From Polytrichum commune (lineage: Eukaryota > Streptophyta > Polytrichopsida > Polytrichales > Polytrichaceae), in NCBI GenBank assembly GCA_950295325.1, contig OX485805.1:13428501-13492500 (forward strand): a stretch of DNA of 64,000 nt, given 5' to 3'. The notes beneath the pieces were generated by a model, which saw nothing but the letters and a program-made list of their open reading frames with translations, did not search any database and was not told the DNA's origin. Positions 10,563 to 23,044 of this stretch are shown here, one piece after another. Position 1 is the first letter of the stretch, and each line of letters opens with the position of its first letter. Made by a program: the position numbers and the translations under genes.

Positions 10563-13264
10563 GTAAGTAAACACAATATTCATCTATTTTGAAATCAATT
10601 GTTTTCGTTTTTTTCATTTTTATTTATTTTTTTCTTAAAGAATATAATCATGAAGAGGGGTGTATAAGCTTTGTAGTAGGTTGATAGATATTGATATAAA
10701 TTGTCAATACTAGACCCTGGACAATTCATTTGCCAAATGAACAGTTGGTCCTAATGACCTTGTGGTTTTTTTGGTTTTGGCAATGAAATAAAATTGTTTC
10801 ATTTCTTGCAAAGGTCAGTTTTTTTTTAAGGAAAAGGTTGGTATAATGATCATCATTTGTTGTCAATTGCAATGGATCATGTACGTGTTGTAGTGATTCA
10901 TATTGCTTTTATGCCTTATTTTCACACCAAGAGCATAATCCAACCGATATTGATTAAGATATTTGTTATCAACAACTATCAATTATATTTTTATTTAGCT
11001 CTAAATTATTCAATTTTGTATTTGAATATAATATGAAATATCAATATGTCTTCCATTGGAAGTCATAGGTTGTAGAAAATGTCACAACAACATAGAAAAA
11101 TGCATGTGCACAACCATGTTACTCCCCCACCTAAAAGCAAAGTTTGTTTTAATCAATAAACAAATTTCAAAGGGAGAACGCATAAAGAACTTCATTGAAC
11201 AAATGATGGTAACATGCTAATTTTAAGCTACAATAAAATAAATTTTCAAGGTGCAAAACAACATTATTATGGACACCCAATTTATTTCTTAACCTTCACT
11301 TTGAGCTCACATGTTTATTTGGTGTGTAGATGCATGATTCAACCTTTACGAACCCCACAAAGTGCCAACTCCCATTTTATATGCATAAGTTCTCAACAAA
11401 TGAAGGTTGCTTTTTGTGATTTTAACAACTTTCAATATAAAATTAAGAGTAGATTTACGTTAGATTATAAAATAATTAAATTTCCATAGGAAAAATTAAA
11501 CATTGGAAAACATCTTTGAAAATCTTTATCATTACACACGATACAAAAAAGAATATCAAATTTCTCAATAGTTCATACAACAAAAAAAACTCTAAATAAA
11601 GCATCCGTATCTTAAATCCCCCCTCAAATCTTCCAAGACCATGGTTATCAAACATGGGGCCAATTAGTATTTTCAACTAGCTTTTTTTAAAAATAAATCT
11701 AAAATTCATGATTCCAAATAATACTATCATTTTTTTATATATTAACCTTTTAATTAATCTTATAGAAAACCATTTGAAATTGAAGTAGGTCGTTCTAGGA
11801 TATTTACATTAAAAAACATGTACAAATTTATTTTTGATGAATGAATTGTATGACCAATTTCTTACTTATTTTATTATAAACTCACATTTTTTAATTCGCA
11901 AGTCATAGCTTCTAAAATAATAGGTATAATATATATTGTGGAATACACATTGAAAGAGTTAATCAATTTGTTATCAAAAAAATGAAACTTGTCACCCTAA
12001 TCACAAGGAAACATTTATTCATATTTTTGTTGATAACAATTGTTTTAGAATGAAGATATTTTTTTCAAACTATGTTATTAACATGAAATTCTTACATCAT
12101 TTATTTTTGATAAATTGTTTTTACTTATTGTTGGTTTTATCACATGCGATTCACATTGCCAAACCCATTTCCATAAAGAATTGATATGACTTGATTTTGA
12201 GCTACATTTTCAAATATGAATAGCAAGGATGTCATAAATTTTGTGCACTGTTGGTATCCTATTCTAATATGGTTTGATAGATTTCAAATCATTATCATTT
12301 GCGCGTGCAACTAATATCTCAAAATTTGAAGACTCAACCCAGAATAAATGGTCTCTTAATGAATTAAATAAAACGATCATACTATTTAATGTTTTTCAAG
12401 TTGTCTCACCCTCCTCTATGATACTATATGTCTTAATTCATCACCTTGTAATGTATGAGGAAATATCTAACAAGTTGATTCTACTTACCAAGACTTGAAA
12501 GACAACATATTTGTATCCTTAATAATGTTATAAATGATGTGCAGTAGAAAAAATTATGTAATATTCCAGCGTTGCATGAGGTTCAAGTATCAACTTTGGG
12601 CTCCAATGTGTCAAATTCATATATAACAAACAAGGTGGTGGTGCTCTTGTCTTTGTTTGTTATAATTATTCATTTACATCTTATGGATGAAATGATGTTC
12701 AATGACTTTCTCATTGAAAAGTAATAATGGAGTATATATGTCATAAATGCTTATTTAATTCATCATTTCAATTTTGTATATGTAATGGAGACATTTATCA
12801 CATGAAATTGAAAAGCTTAGTATAGATATGTAGTCCACTTTCTAGCCTACTATCAATACATATACATATATTTTCCTTTATAAAATTCTTGAATATAAGG
12901 GGTTTAATTTCATAGTGACCCATGCATGTCAGTGAGGTTTTCAATGAAGAGTCCACTTCCTTGGGTCTAAAATAGATTTTTGAAATAATTTTTAATATAC
13001 AAACCTCTATTGCACTATACACTAATAATAACGATGCAATTTTTTTATTAAATTTAAATATCATTTAAATATAAACCTTTGATTTGGATCTCTCTTTTAT
13101 TTAAATGATTTATTATTATAATATTTATTTACATAATGATTTGTTCTGAAAAAAATTCTTTACCATGGATTTTTTTAATGTATATGAATTGACATAGTTC
13201 TTGATTTGAATGAATTAATATTTTGTGTGTACAATCATTCATATTCATAACGAATTTTTTTAAT
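10563..13264. other. AT-rich intergenic, nothing recognised
   Basis: Very AT-rich. Short open frames have no domain or codon signature. No terminal repeats or tandem arrays were found by eye. Confidence 0.6.
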
Positions 13265-14815
13265 CTTAATATTGCAAATGATCAATTTTTATTATTTAAA
13301 ATGATCTCTTTAGCAAGAAATTCACTATTTTTTTGTTTATTCTTTATACAATATTATAAAATATTGTATATCATATTTGAATAAGCATGATTGTTGGTTT
13401 GAATAAGATAATTATTCAAATAATGTAATTTCTATTTATGATTTATGATTTTATTTTATTTTATAATTATTTGAAATTATAGGTTACAAAGACGATGATG
13501 ACTAATATGTCAACATCTCATAGTATTATAGAAGTATTGAATGATATTCGTCACTAATATTCCAACACGGAAAGATCATACATATTTTCATGATATATTA
13601 ACCTTATATGTGTGCCCCTTTGATAGTGTGTCACAACTTGTCATTTGTAACATATTCTTAGAAAAAAAGACACTTGAAAACATATTTTTGCAACACATTC
13701 ACAAAACAACTAAATCTCCAAGTTAGTGCAAGGACCTACCGAAATGCCTTGCCTTGGACTATGGTATGAGTCTTCTATTCAACATCAATATGAGAAAAAA
13801 GTAGTTACATATAGTCTTTGTGGGACTTTTTAGAGCACAATGATGCACATGAATCGGTCAAGTGACACATCAACATCTAGATGTGCTTATCCTCTTGCCG
13901 AAATTGGGACCAAAGTCATCCTCATCTACCTATGTGAAAGTAGCTTGTAATTAAAGGTCCATTACTCTTGCCTCCAACTAAGTTTTGTTGATTTGTTTTA
14001 CTTGACATGAAAGCCACAAAGCACTTGTTTTCTTGTGCTTGCCAATCTCTTATGTACGGGTGCACCTTGATGTCATTTGAAATGCATTTTAAATATGCAA
14101 AGACATCGAAGGATACTCAATCACTTTATTGAAAGCCTTTTATTTTTAATTAGGGTGCATCTCCATTCTAATGTAAAATCATTCTTGCTTACTGCACCTT
14201 GAATGATATATCATAGATTTGTCTTTAAAAGTGGCCTCAGTAGTCACTATCCCAATCCCTCTAGAAAGCATATTATGTCATTGTGGTCTTACAAGATAAT
14301 TGAAAACAAGGCAATTTTTGTAACGGAAGGATTCCTTTACAATTCCATTAGAGGGTGTTTTGTTTTCCTATTTCAAATTTAGCATTGGATACCCTCAAGT
14401 CATTATACCAACTTCATTTTCACGTTAACCATTATTTCCATTATAAAAAAATAAGGAAAGTGAAGCAAAAAGCCATTAGCGTTTTGCGAAAAAAAGAAAC
14501 AATAAAAATTTTATTGCACCCTTGTTTTGAAAGATTGCATCTGTTATTCAAAGAAATTAATCTTTTCAACTTCACCTAGATGTAATTCTAGTCTCATAAG
14601 TTTTTTGGCTTCATAAACCTTAAACTTTAATTTCATGCTAGCTCAATAAAAAACTAAAATGGAATGTTAATCTCATCAAGAATCTATGGCACAACTTTAT
14701 GTCCATGGCAAGCAATTTGGATAGAATTTTCACCACCCCCTTTCACTCTGTGATACAAATTTTACAAAGCAGAGCTAGATTGCAACTTTTTGTCATTTGC
14801 AGTGTGTTGGAACTA

Positions 14816-15570
14816 CAATAATCTCCCGCTTAAGTACGAATCTGTTTAAGTACGAATCTGTTTAAGTACGCATCCCAGTTAAGTTTGCAATTTTTTTGAC
14901 AAAAATCAGGGATCATACTTTATTGTTTGAACATGTCATGCAAAGTCATTTGCCGCGAATGCATGAATTTTTTACATTTAAAATTCAATGTCAATTTGTT
15001 AACGTTTCGTTAAAACATCTCAAACGATCATCGCAATTCATCATACATATTGTATGTCCAGCTTGTGTTTGAACATTGGAGCAAAGCAATTGGTCGTCAA
15101 TATCGAGGAACAATGTTGTGTAGAGCTTCACAACCATTATTGCCGATCTTCCGGCTGGATAAATCGGCCACCAGAGGTGCGAAACGTTTTCGATTTAGCA
15201 TCATCAGACATTGGCGTTGTTCGTGGAAATACATTCTCCTAATTGTCCTAGACTTTCCAGATGATGCCTTCACTGACTTCATACTCCTACCCAACGCCCA
15301 CTTACTCGGCACGTTCGGCTTGGTCAACTTTGCAACGATTTCACATCGTTGGGCTTCAATCCAGCGGGTTACTTTAGGTTTCATCTATTTCCCATTGCCT
15401 TACATCGAATTAGAGGGTCTAGAAAGCAATATGAGTAAAGTACGTACCTACCAACTAACACATCTTGGTGTTGCTTGGTCCTTCAGTGCATTTTTGACAA
15501 TTCTTTGTGTTTTCCAGAGTGTGGCAACACAGGTCCGGTTCAAAGTGCAAACTTAAGTGGGAGATTACTG
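14816..15570 (-). mobile_element. Pogo/Tigger-like (Tc1/mariner superfamily) element, non-autonomous
   Basis: The 755-bp element is flanked by TA (14814-14815 and 15571-15572). The left end reads CAATAATCTCCCGCTTAAGT; the right end in reverse reads CAGTAATCTCCCACTTAAGT. The B segment has the empty site: the same flanks meet at a single TA at 45184-45185. The left end also has GTTTAAGTACGAATCT-type short tandem units. The interior carries a broken minus-strand transposase start (15100-15384). The TA duplication, the CAGT-type terminus and the CENP-B-type helix-turn-helix together point to the pogo group. Confidence 0.85.
15100..15384 (-). pseudogene. Frameshifted N-terminus of a pogo/CENP-B-type transposase
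   Basis: One minus-strand frame reads RWIEAQRCEIVAKLTKPN then VPSKWALG. The reading then continues in another frame as EYEVSEGIIWKV, and after stops as MSDDAKSKTFRTSGGRF. This order (basic start, AQ-C-EIV-KL, P-S-ALG-EY-VSEG-I-KV, then SDDAKSKTFR-SGGRF) is what I know of the helix-turn-helix N-terminal region of plant Tigger/pogo-like transposases and CENP-B. At least one frameshift and several stops destroy it, and no DDE catalytic domain is present in the element. Confidence 0.65.
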
Positions 15571-15662
15571 TAAACCCCTCTAGCTCCAGGTGTGCAGATA
15601 ACATGATTGTGCTGCTCCAGGGTGACCACTTGACAACATATGATCACGTGTTGATAGACAAA

Positions 15663-17004
15663 CAGGCCATAAATTTGACACCCTAGCCAAATTTCCAGGG
15701 GACACCCTGTCCCAAATTTTGGGTGTCCCAAGGACACCCTGCTCCAATTTCTGGGTGTCCTCATAAATTTCTCTTAAAATTTTTTTTTTGTCAAAATAGG
15801 TACAATTTTGAAAATATATAATATCATTTCAAAATTTCAATTAAAAATAAAAAAATCACTACATATCATAACTTGCAATGCAAATCAAACCTACAAGCGG
15901 TGGCCTTTCATAGCACACCACTTTACCCATACTTGTTCAAAGTCAATGGCCTCTATGGGGATTCTTGCCATTGCAACTCTCATTTGTGCTTCCAAAGTCT
16001 CTAATACCAAACTACACCGTAAAGTAGATTTAATATGATTTTGAGTAGAAAATCCTCTCTCACAAGAAGTTGTACTAGCAGGAATTACAAGAACAGCTTG
16101 CCACAACTTTGTCATATGAGGATATCTTCCAACATAGTCCAAATTGGAAGAATAAACCATCCAAGCTTGGTGCATTTTAAGACCACCACATGAAATATGA
16201 AGTGTATCCAAAAAACCTCGAAGCTCTGATTTTAAACCACGCTCATCAAAAAGATTCCCTCCATTAGTGCAAAAGTGGTCAATGAAACTCTGAAGCCATA
16301 AACGAGCATTTCGATGAAGAAGTGTCAAGTCTGTTGAAAAACAGACAGGGCTAAAAGCATGTGATTCAAAGGGAATTGCTCAAAACAGTTTTGGTTGAAA
16401 AGCAAGAAAAACTCACATTGGTTGGAAGCAAGAAAAAACTCATATTGAGTGGAGGATGTGGAGGCACCACGGTGATAGAAACATTTGCCTCGCCATGTTC
16501 CTAGTTAGTCTCGCTCTCCATTCTTCGTCCTAGCTCCCGGTTACAAAGGAAATTGCAAGAGCAAAGTTGAACTTAAGTATGTGAGTGAGTGTAGGAAGTT
16601 CTCCTACTGTTATGGGTTATGTTTTCCGGATACTTGAGCTGCACTTTATAGTACTCAAGTAATACATGTCATTTCAATTTCTAGTGTGTCAATTGACGTG
16701 TGATTTTTTTCTTCACAAGTCACAGTACGTGTCAATTTCTAGAATGTGCGTGTCAATTGACGTGCATTTTTTTTTGGTGCAAGTTTTTGCGTGTCAAAAA
16801 AGAAAAACTTGCAAAAACTTTGTCAAACATATACGCTGATAGGCCCTACAAGTACAAGGGACACCCTGAATTTTTTTTGGGTGTAAAAAGGACACCCTTG
16901 TAGGATTTTTGGGTGTCCTTGGGGACACCCTGTTTGAGATTTGGGTGTCCTAGGACACTCTAGGAAGCAAAATACACCCCCCAGGGTGTCAATTTTATGC
17001 CCTG
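15663..17004 (-). mobile_element. hAT element (1342 bp), internally deleted, TSD TAGACAAA
   Basis: A perfect 8-bp duplication TAGACAAA lies at 15655-15662 and 17005-17012. The left end reads CAGGCCATAAATTTGACACC; the right end in reverse reads CAGGGCATAAAATTGACACC. Segment B keeps the uninterrupted site at 46587-46594 (TAGACAAG). Both subterminal regions (15676-15770 and 16857-16985) are crowded with GGACACCC/GGGTGTCC motifs in both orientations, as expected for hAT transposase binding sites. The interior encodes only the C-terminal end of a transposase on the minus strand, so the element is non-autonomous. Confidence 0.92.
15891..16328 (-). pseudogene. hAT transposase C-terminal (dimerisation) fragment
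   Basis: The 145-codon open frame includes YPHMTKLWQAVLVIPAST followed by TSCERGFSTQNHIKSTLRCS. This is the hAT family dimerisation signature (usual pattern YP-L-LA-VLSIP-ST-SCERSFS). The C-terminal end is present with a natural stop. The start codon is only the first Met in an open stretch, and the BED zinc finger and catalytic RNase-H-like region are missing. The motif shows some drift (CERGFS rather than CERSFS). It probably derives from an internal deletion of a full hAT element. Confidence 0.85.
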
Positions 17005-19582
17005 TAGACAAAGATCAAAGCCTGTCAGCAAGAATCTGAATCTTTCATATAAACAAAGGCAGGAAGAATCTCTAAAGGCCTTGATTATCTATAAGGTATA
17101 CTTCCTGTTTTGCCAGTATCGTAGGTCTACCTGTTTTGGTGGTTGATTCTTGTATCACCAACTCGAATCAGAAACACGCCATAAAGGTTTATGATGAAGG
17201 GAGCAATCCACACAAATGAAAGGATGAGCAGATGTTACCGATCAAATTCTACAAAGTCTGCCACTGCCATCATTTTGTTGAAGCCCGAAGAGGCTACTTT
17301 TGTGATAGTAAGGTAGATGTGTCTTAAATGATTACTATTTCTGACTAGCCCACTTCTAGGATATGGAACATGCGATCAGTACATGATGGTCAGTAAGTCC
17401 AAATCTAAAGAAGCTGTAGCCACTTTCCTCATAATTTGGAGATCACATGATTATCTTATTCATTACCAAAGTGAAGATCTTCATGTTCATTAAATGGTCA
17501 TAGAAATTCCACCAATTATGTTAACTATTGAACCTAGAATGGTTATCATACTTTTGAACACACAACCCAATCTTTCTTGAACATATGTCTTTTTGGCATG
17601 CATTCTAGGAGCCAAATCAAACCTCATACCACTTGAATATAGGTGCCCAAAAAGAAAAGCAACCGCATAAGGGCTGTCTACATAAGTCGGAAGTGTTTTG
17701 AATTGTTAAGTCAGCAATGTCTGTTGTCACACAATAAAAAAAATGGGTTCCATTTACAGAGTCAATAATTTGGGACCACATCGTCAATAATTGGGCACAC
17801 AGCACTAACCAACAACTACGTATTCAAGAACAAAACTTGCAATTTTGCTCCTGAATCCGCTCTGCTGACAGCCTGTAAGGCACCACCTGTCATTGGAGCA
17901 CCTTATTATTGAGCGATGCTTCAGCCCACATAATGATCATCGAACTTTCAAATAATTGTGCATTGTGTCAAGCACCCAATATGGCAAGAGGAGTATAACT
18001 AGAGTCTTGAAATTTGAAGCAGATAATATGTCACAAATACAAATTCTGGATAATTTTTAAGGTTAGCAAGATGTACACAAAATCAGTCAGTCACAATACA
18101 TACATATATATATATATTCTTCAGTGAGCCACATGGAGGACCCCTTATGTAACTTGAATGAAGATTATAGAACCTAACCAAACACATCATGTAAAATGTC
18201 TTCTAGACACAAAGATAGGGCTCATTGGGGCCCCAGGATTCCTAACCTTCAATCAGCAACCATATGCTCATAATTTAGAATATCCAATTCAACTCAAACC
18301 CCTATCCAGGACTTCTTAATGAATAGTCACCGTCTGCCTACTGGAGGAGAATAACATTTTCAGGAATGAGGTTTGAGTACGAGGTTGTGGATGCTATGTC
18401 TACACTGTGCATAGTGCATTGCAAGCTCAAGTCATAGGAGCTAACCGAATTTATTCACACACCACAATAACTTCAGTACTAGCTCATATGAGGTTACTTT
18501 CTTATCCAAGACTCTTTGCAAGGAAAGGAAAGTGTCACACTCATCAAGTTCCTTCGGCACTGATGATAAGCTATCTGTCACCCTTGTGGGGTTTATAATC
18601 AAGTTGCCTCTCCAGCCATCTGCAGCAGCACCTGTACACCCACACAAACAGTGAGCTCCCCCACATTCTGCGAATCAAGCATCTGAGACATGGGGTCACA
18701 GTAGTAATGGTGAAAATGCAAACAACCATCTTGATCCAGCCAAAAAGACCAGAAATCGGTTGATTTGACATAAACCTGTGATTTTTTTATGTTAAAGTAA
18801 AACTCTTGTGCGGAAGATGGGGAAAATAAATACAGTATACCTATGCAAACTCTATGAAGCTTTGATACCTTGCTACATCCTGAAATAATCCAAATTGTTC
18901 CTCACTGATTGAAATTGAGATTGTAAAGGATAGATAACTTAGCGATGTTCTAGATCACTCACTCAAACCGATCATGTATTCCTTCAAGTCTACTACATGA
19001 CATTCTCTTTGAGACTTACATGTCTCTACAGCCTCTCAAAATTAGATCATTAGACATGAACATACAGATCATTGCAGTGGGCGTATTGCGAAAGCAGATA
19101 TCCAAGACGACAAAAATGCTCTTTCATAATTGCCCTCCTTTTTGCTCAGCCATCGAAATCTCTAAACAGATCCTCAATGGAACTACCAGCAGGCAATGAA
19201 TTGGTGAGAACGTATTACAAGCCCTACGACAAGAGACATGTATCTCTTAGGCAGTGTTGACCTGATAAACTGCATGTCAACCACAAGCTAGTATTCATAA
19301 CAATGGTAAGAATGTATTATGTTACTCGGGCCAAATATAGTAAGACCCAGGTTGATGAATCAGAATAAAGACCCAGGATGTAGAAGATGGCAAAGAATCC
19401 CCAGTCTCCTTTTCCAATAAAGACCTACAAGCTGTTCCACCAGCCCAAATTTCTAACTCTTCAGCATACATACCACTACCACATTCCTCTTTGGTGAGGT
19501 ATTCTTGTGATTTCAAGCAACCCACCTTCAACATCTTCCTGCTACAATCCAATGGCATGGACCTCATTGACAGCCAGGTACT

Positions 19583-21900
19583 TCAGCTTTGCTTTGAGTC
19601 GCTTGAGATTGGATCCACACTAGAGCGAAAACTAGATTCCACCACCCCACCAGCCTGCTGATGAATCATGTTATGTTTTGGCCCTGATGTCGAGCCGAAA
19701 CTACTACTTTCTACCCTGTTGCCATGTTCATCAACCATATCGTTCTTGGGCCTCAAAGTTGAGCCAAAACTACTTGATTCCACCCTACCACCCAGCTGAT
19801 TACATAATTCATTCTTAGGCCCCAAATTTGAACCAAAACTAGTGGATTCCACTTTAGCCCCCTGTTTGTCCATTGAGCTATACTTTGGTCCCAAAGAAGT
19901 GGATAAACCGTTAGATTCCACTCTGCCAGCCTCCAGATCAATTGAGTCGATCCTCGGTACTTTGATCTCCAACAGGCGCTCCACAGGGGTTCGGCAGATA
20001 GGGCAGCGGTTGGTTTGAAACCTCAACACTTTGGCACACTCGCTACACATACACTGTAAACCCACCCCAAAATGAACTCTCTGTCAGTGAAGTCCAAACA
20101 GGTTACAGCAGATCCAAAGCAGTTTGCAGACGACCATATTCCTACCTAATGGGATTCTCCCCCAGCAATGTGTCACAGACTCAGGAGTCATTCTCACCCA
20201 GCACGCTCCTTCCTATCCTTATAAGGCACACCAGTGCACTAAATATCTGACTCAGTGTGGCCCACAGTATTCGTCCTTCCCAGACATTAAATGTTTTAAA
20301 ATCACTGGGTGGCAACTAGAGAGTTTATTACAAGGACACTTGATACTACATGACAAGTCACAAGAACCACTCTATTAACATGGCGTACCAATTTCAATGC
20401 CACACTAAATCAGATCTTTAGTGCAGTTTCTCCAAGTCACAAGTACATCACAACCCAGATAGAAACCACTTGCCACTCTGCAGTGACTCAATGTAGTAAA
20501 GAAAATTTAGCTCACCATGTGTCTGCAGGGCAAGACCGTGGTATCCCGAGGCTCGGACATACAAACAACACATTCTTTGCCGGCATCAGTGCCATCAGGA
20601 TTGCCACCCACACCACTGTTATCAATCCCATAGATTTCCTGTAGCTCATATCTAACACCACCGACCCAGATGATCTGCTTCATTACCCGCACCTCATATG
20701 TTTCATCATCTTTTTTCTCGATAACTGCCTGTGTGGTCTGTGAGTGCACCCAGTCTGGTAAAGGCGCCTCCAGCGGTTTGTCATCAATAGATTGCTCACC
20801 AACAGGGGGGTTTCTGGGCACTGTCTCCATCCGAACCACCAAAGGAAAAACATTGTCCTCCCCTTTAGACAACTCCGTGTCATCAAATAAGGCTAGCATC
20901 ACACCCGTACCAGGGGCCTGCCTGAACTTTTGACCCAGGCCTTTTTCGAATTGTGTCCGAACAGGCATGTAAATATTGGGCTTCAGTGGAGTCAGGCTGC
21001 AATGTGGACCCTCTTTTGCGAGGAAGAAAATGCAAATGCTGCAACCACAATAGCACACTTTTACAATCTGCAATCTTTTTAACGAGAAGGTTTCCATTAG
21101 TTTCAGCAACTCATGGATAATGTGAACAGTATGGTGTCTTTTAGCCATTACAAGTAGAGTGCATTCTTGTTGTACAAATTGTCATTCGTCATAAGAGCAA
21201 CCCATGCGTCTCGATAAGTAGGTTACAAAAATTTTGTGCTTAGTCAAGTAAATTTAGCAGATATATCCAATTACTACTGCATCTCATTGAATTCCCACTC
21301 ATACCCAGATCAACCGCTCATAGATGCTCTGGATGCAAAATGCTCCTACATGCGCTGCATGATGTGTATGGGCAGACACTGACATTGGTGGGATGTGCAA
21401 CAGATTCGCACAATTGAATATATGAGAAAATAGGAGGAATCGCACCTTCCGGCCACGGTGGTATCAAAAGAGAAAGCCACCAAGAAATACCCCGGATTCT
21501 CCTCATCTCTCTCCAGCCGCAGCGTTGCCTTCTTCAGATTGACATCGTTCTGGATGGTGTTGGCTTTCTGATTCTCAACCCCTGCCGAGGCGTGTGTTCG
21601 AGGAGGTAGCGGCGGGGGGGGATTGGAAGGTGGCGGCAAACTGCCTGAAGGAGCCCTGAACCCTTGTGGCGGTGGCAGACTCATAAGGTAATGCCCGTTG
21701 GTAGGAATGCTCTGGTGGAAGTACTGCGGTGCCGGCATAGCACCATTGTAATTGGGTGGATAATAGTATGGCATGTGAGGCGCAGCGCTGGGCGGGTAAC
21801 CTGCAGGACCAGGCGGTGGCGCAACAATTCGTGGGCCGGGCACCAGGTTCGGATTCTGCGAAATGCGGCTATTCCGCCGGCTGCTTGGCAGATTCCCCAT
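19583..21900 (-). CDS. LOG2/LUL-type RING E3 ubiquitin ligase, copy A
   Basis: Three exons on the minus strand: 21446-21900, 20516-21038 and 19583-20053 (1449 nt, 482 residues), with GT-AG introns of 407 and 462 bp. The start is the Met of MGNLPSSRR, because family members begin MGN, an N-myristoylation-type context. An upstream in-frame Met adds only four residues. Residues 1-105 are proline-, serine- and tyrosine-rich. About 118-275 is the DAR2-type region ([31 protein letters not shown]). The RING ligands are C308, C311, C323, H325, C329, C332, C343 and C346. Such proteins transfer ubiquitin from an E2, probably at membranes. Residues about 369-482 form an unusual repeat-bearing tail. Intron phases agree in both copies and the frame is fully open, so it looks functional. 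Confidence 0.93.
19590..19960 (-). repeat. Coding tandem repeat in the ligase C-terminus (about 72-bp unit)
   Basis: After LLEIKV the protein has units of about 24 residues of the form [18 protein letters not shown]. They are roughly residues 369-392, 393-416, 417-439 and 440-463, with a partial fifth beginning [12 protein letters not shown]. The same units exist in copy B (about 49587-49957). They are rich in Ser, Gly, Glu and Lys and probably disordered. Confidence 0.85.
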
Positions 21901-22757
21901 GGAATGAATCACTCACTCACGTAAAACTCAATTTTAAAACTCTGCCGCTCCAGAGTCAAACTGCTTGCAAAAGAGGACGATACCTCCTACATACCTTGAA
22001 AAATCTGAATCTGTCCAAATTCTCTTTGTCCTAATAAATTTCGCTTACCATGAACCATAAGGATGGTGCCAATCAATCCCAAAACACGAACAAGAGGCCA
22101 CCGAGCCCTGTGTTTCCATATTGTGTCATGCCAAGAAACTGAAACCCTACTCAATCACCATGTTCCAACACTCTGCGCCAAGTAAAGAACTCGTCACTTC
22201 CATAACCTAGAAAATAAAACACTCTCTCGCACACATCACACGTATCCTACATCCTCCAACCTCCTCCTCCATCCCTTCATGTCACATCCTCCCGTATTCA
22301 CATCCTAAATCCTACGACCAATTCACCTTTCATTCCTCATACTGGCCAACCGCTCTTAACCCCAATCAATCGCCAATCAGCACAAGAGCAGATATCGTAA
22401 GGCGCGAGAAGTGACCCGAATTCCTAAATTCGATGTATGTCGCCTCTTCTCTTCTCTCCTCTTGTCCCGATCCGATCCCGTGGCTGCTGATGAATGAACC
22501 CGCGAGAGAGAGAGCCGAGGAAAGTGGCCGAGCAGTTGCGTGCAGGAAAGAGGTTGTAAGTTTGGCAATTCGGAACGGGAGTAGGCAAGCGAAAGGTGTG
22601 CGAAAAGCCCTTGACACCAGCTTCTTGGGTTGGACAGTGTGCATGCGAGAATCGGGGCGAATCGGGAGCGCGAGGTCACGGAACTTCGGAAGGTGTGGAG
22701 CCCAAGGCTGCCACGGACACTCGAACTCCAAGCAAGCGGCAGCACCACGCAGGCTCA
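21901..22757 (-). promoter_or_regulatory. Leader and promoter region of ligase copy A
   Basis: The region upstream of the start codon is conserved in copy B (51898-52703). It is more GC-rich than its surroundings and contains a CT-rich run read on the gene strand (GGCTCTCTCTCTCGCGGG near 22500). Y-rich tracts are common in plant core promoters. I cannot place the transcription start or exclude a leader intron. Open frames in this region overlap on both strands and have no domain. Confidence 0.5.
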
Positions 22758-22816
22758 GAAGGACTCCGCTAAGTCCATGCCCATCCAGTAGCCATTACCA
22801 TACTTCCACATCCATG

Positions 22817-23044
22817 TGAGACCATCCATGATCATGACCCATGCCCCATATACATGCCCATGTCCCATGCACCATGCACCATGCGCATGCCCCATGTTCC
22901 TTTCCCCATCCCCATGCCCATGCACATGTCCTATGCCTCATGCCCCATGTTCCTTTCCCCATCCTCATCCCCATGCCCCATGCCCCATGCCCCATATCTG
23001 AGGCCCCATGTCCGAGGCCCCATGCCCCATGCCCATGCCGAAGC
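22817..23044. repeat. CATGCCC/CCATGC low-complexity minisatellite
   Basis: Variable CCCATGC, CCATGCA and TTCCTTTCCCCAT units run in tandem. Short open frames rich in His, Pro, Cys and Met are translations of the repeat and not genes. It starts soon after the right break of duplication copy A. Confidence 0.85.

Larger units (their letters stand above)
13265..22757. repeat. Segmental duplication, copy A
   Basis: The region aligns collinearly, in the same orientation, with 43105-52703. It carries the ligase gene at 19583-21900. Similarity is moderate at the left end (for example 13385 with 43240) and high through the gene and its promoter. It breaks at about 22757, after CAGCACCACGCAGGCTC. Relative to B it holds two extra elements (14816-15570 and 15663-17004) and lacks three B-specific blocks. 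Sequence not listed separately in this segment (13265-14815, 17013-19582) holds no supported gene. Confidence 0.9.

Noticed and set aside
15050-15556. 168-codon plus-strand open frame
   Set aside because: It runs antisense to the broken pogo-type transposase and ends in the TIR, so it is a shadow frame inside a transposon.
16823-17011. 62-codon minus-strand frame with GCPQGHPK-like repeats
   Set aside because: It is a translation of the hAT subterminal GGGTGTCC motifs.
19322-19567. 81-codon minus-strand frame just downstream of the ligase stop, present in both copies
   Set aside because: It lies in the presumed 3' untranslated region and differs at 7 of 81 residues between copies, more than the ligase itself. 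It has no domain.
22366-22819. Several 120-codon frames on both strands upstream of the ligase
   Set aside because: They overlap each other in a GC-richer promoter/leader, do not persist with the same frame in copy B, and have no domain.
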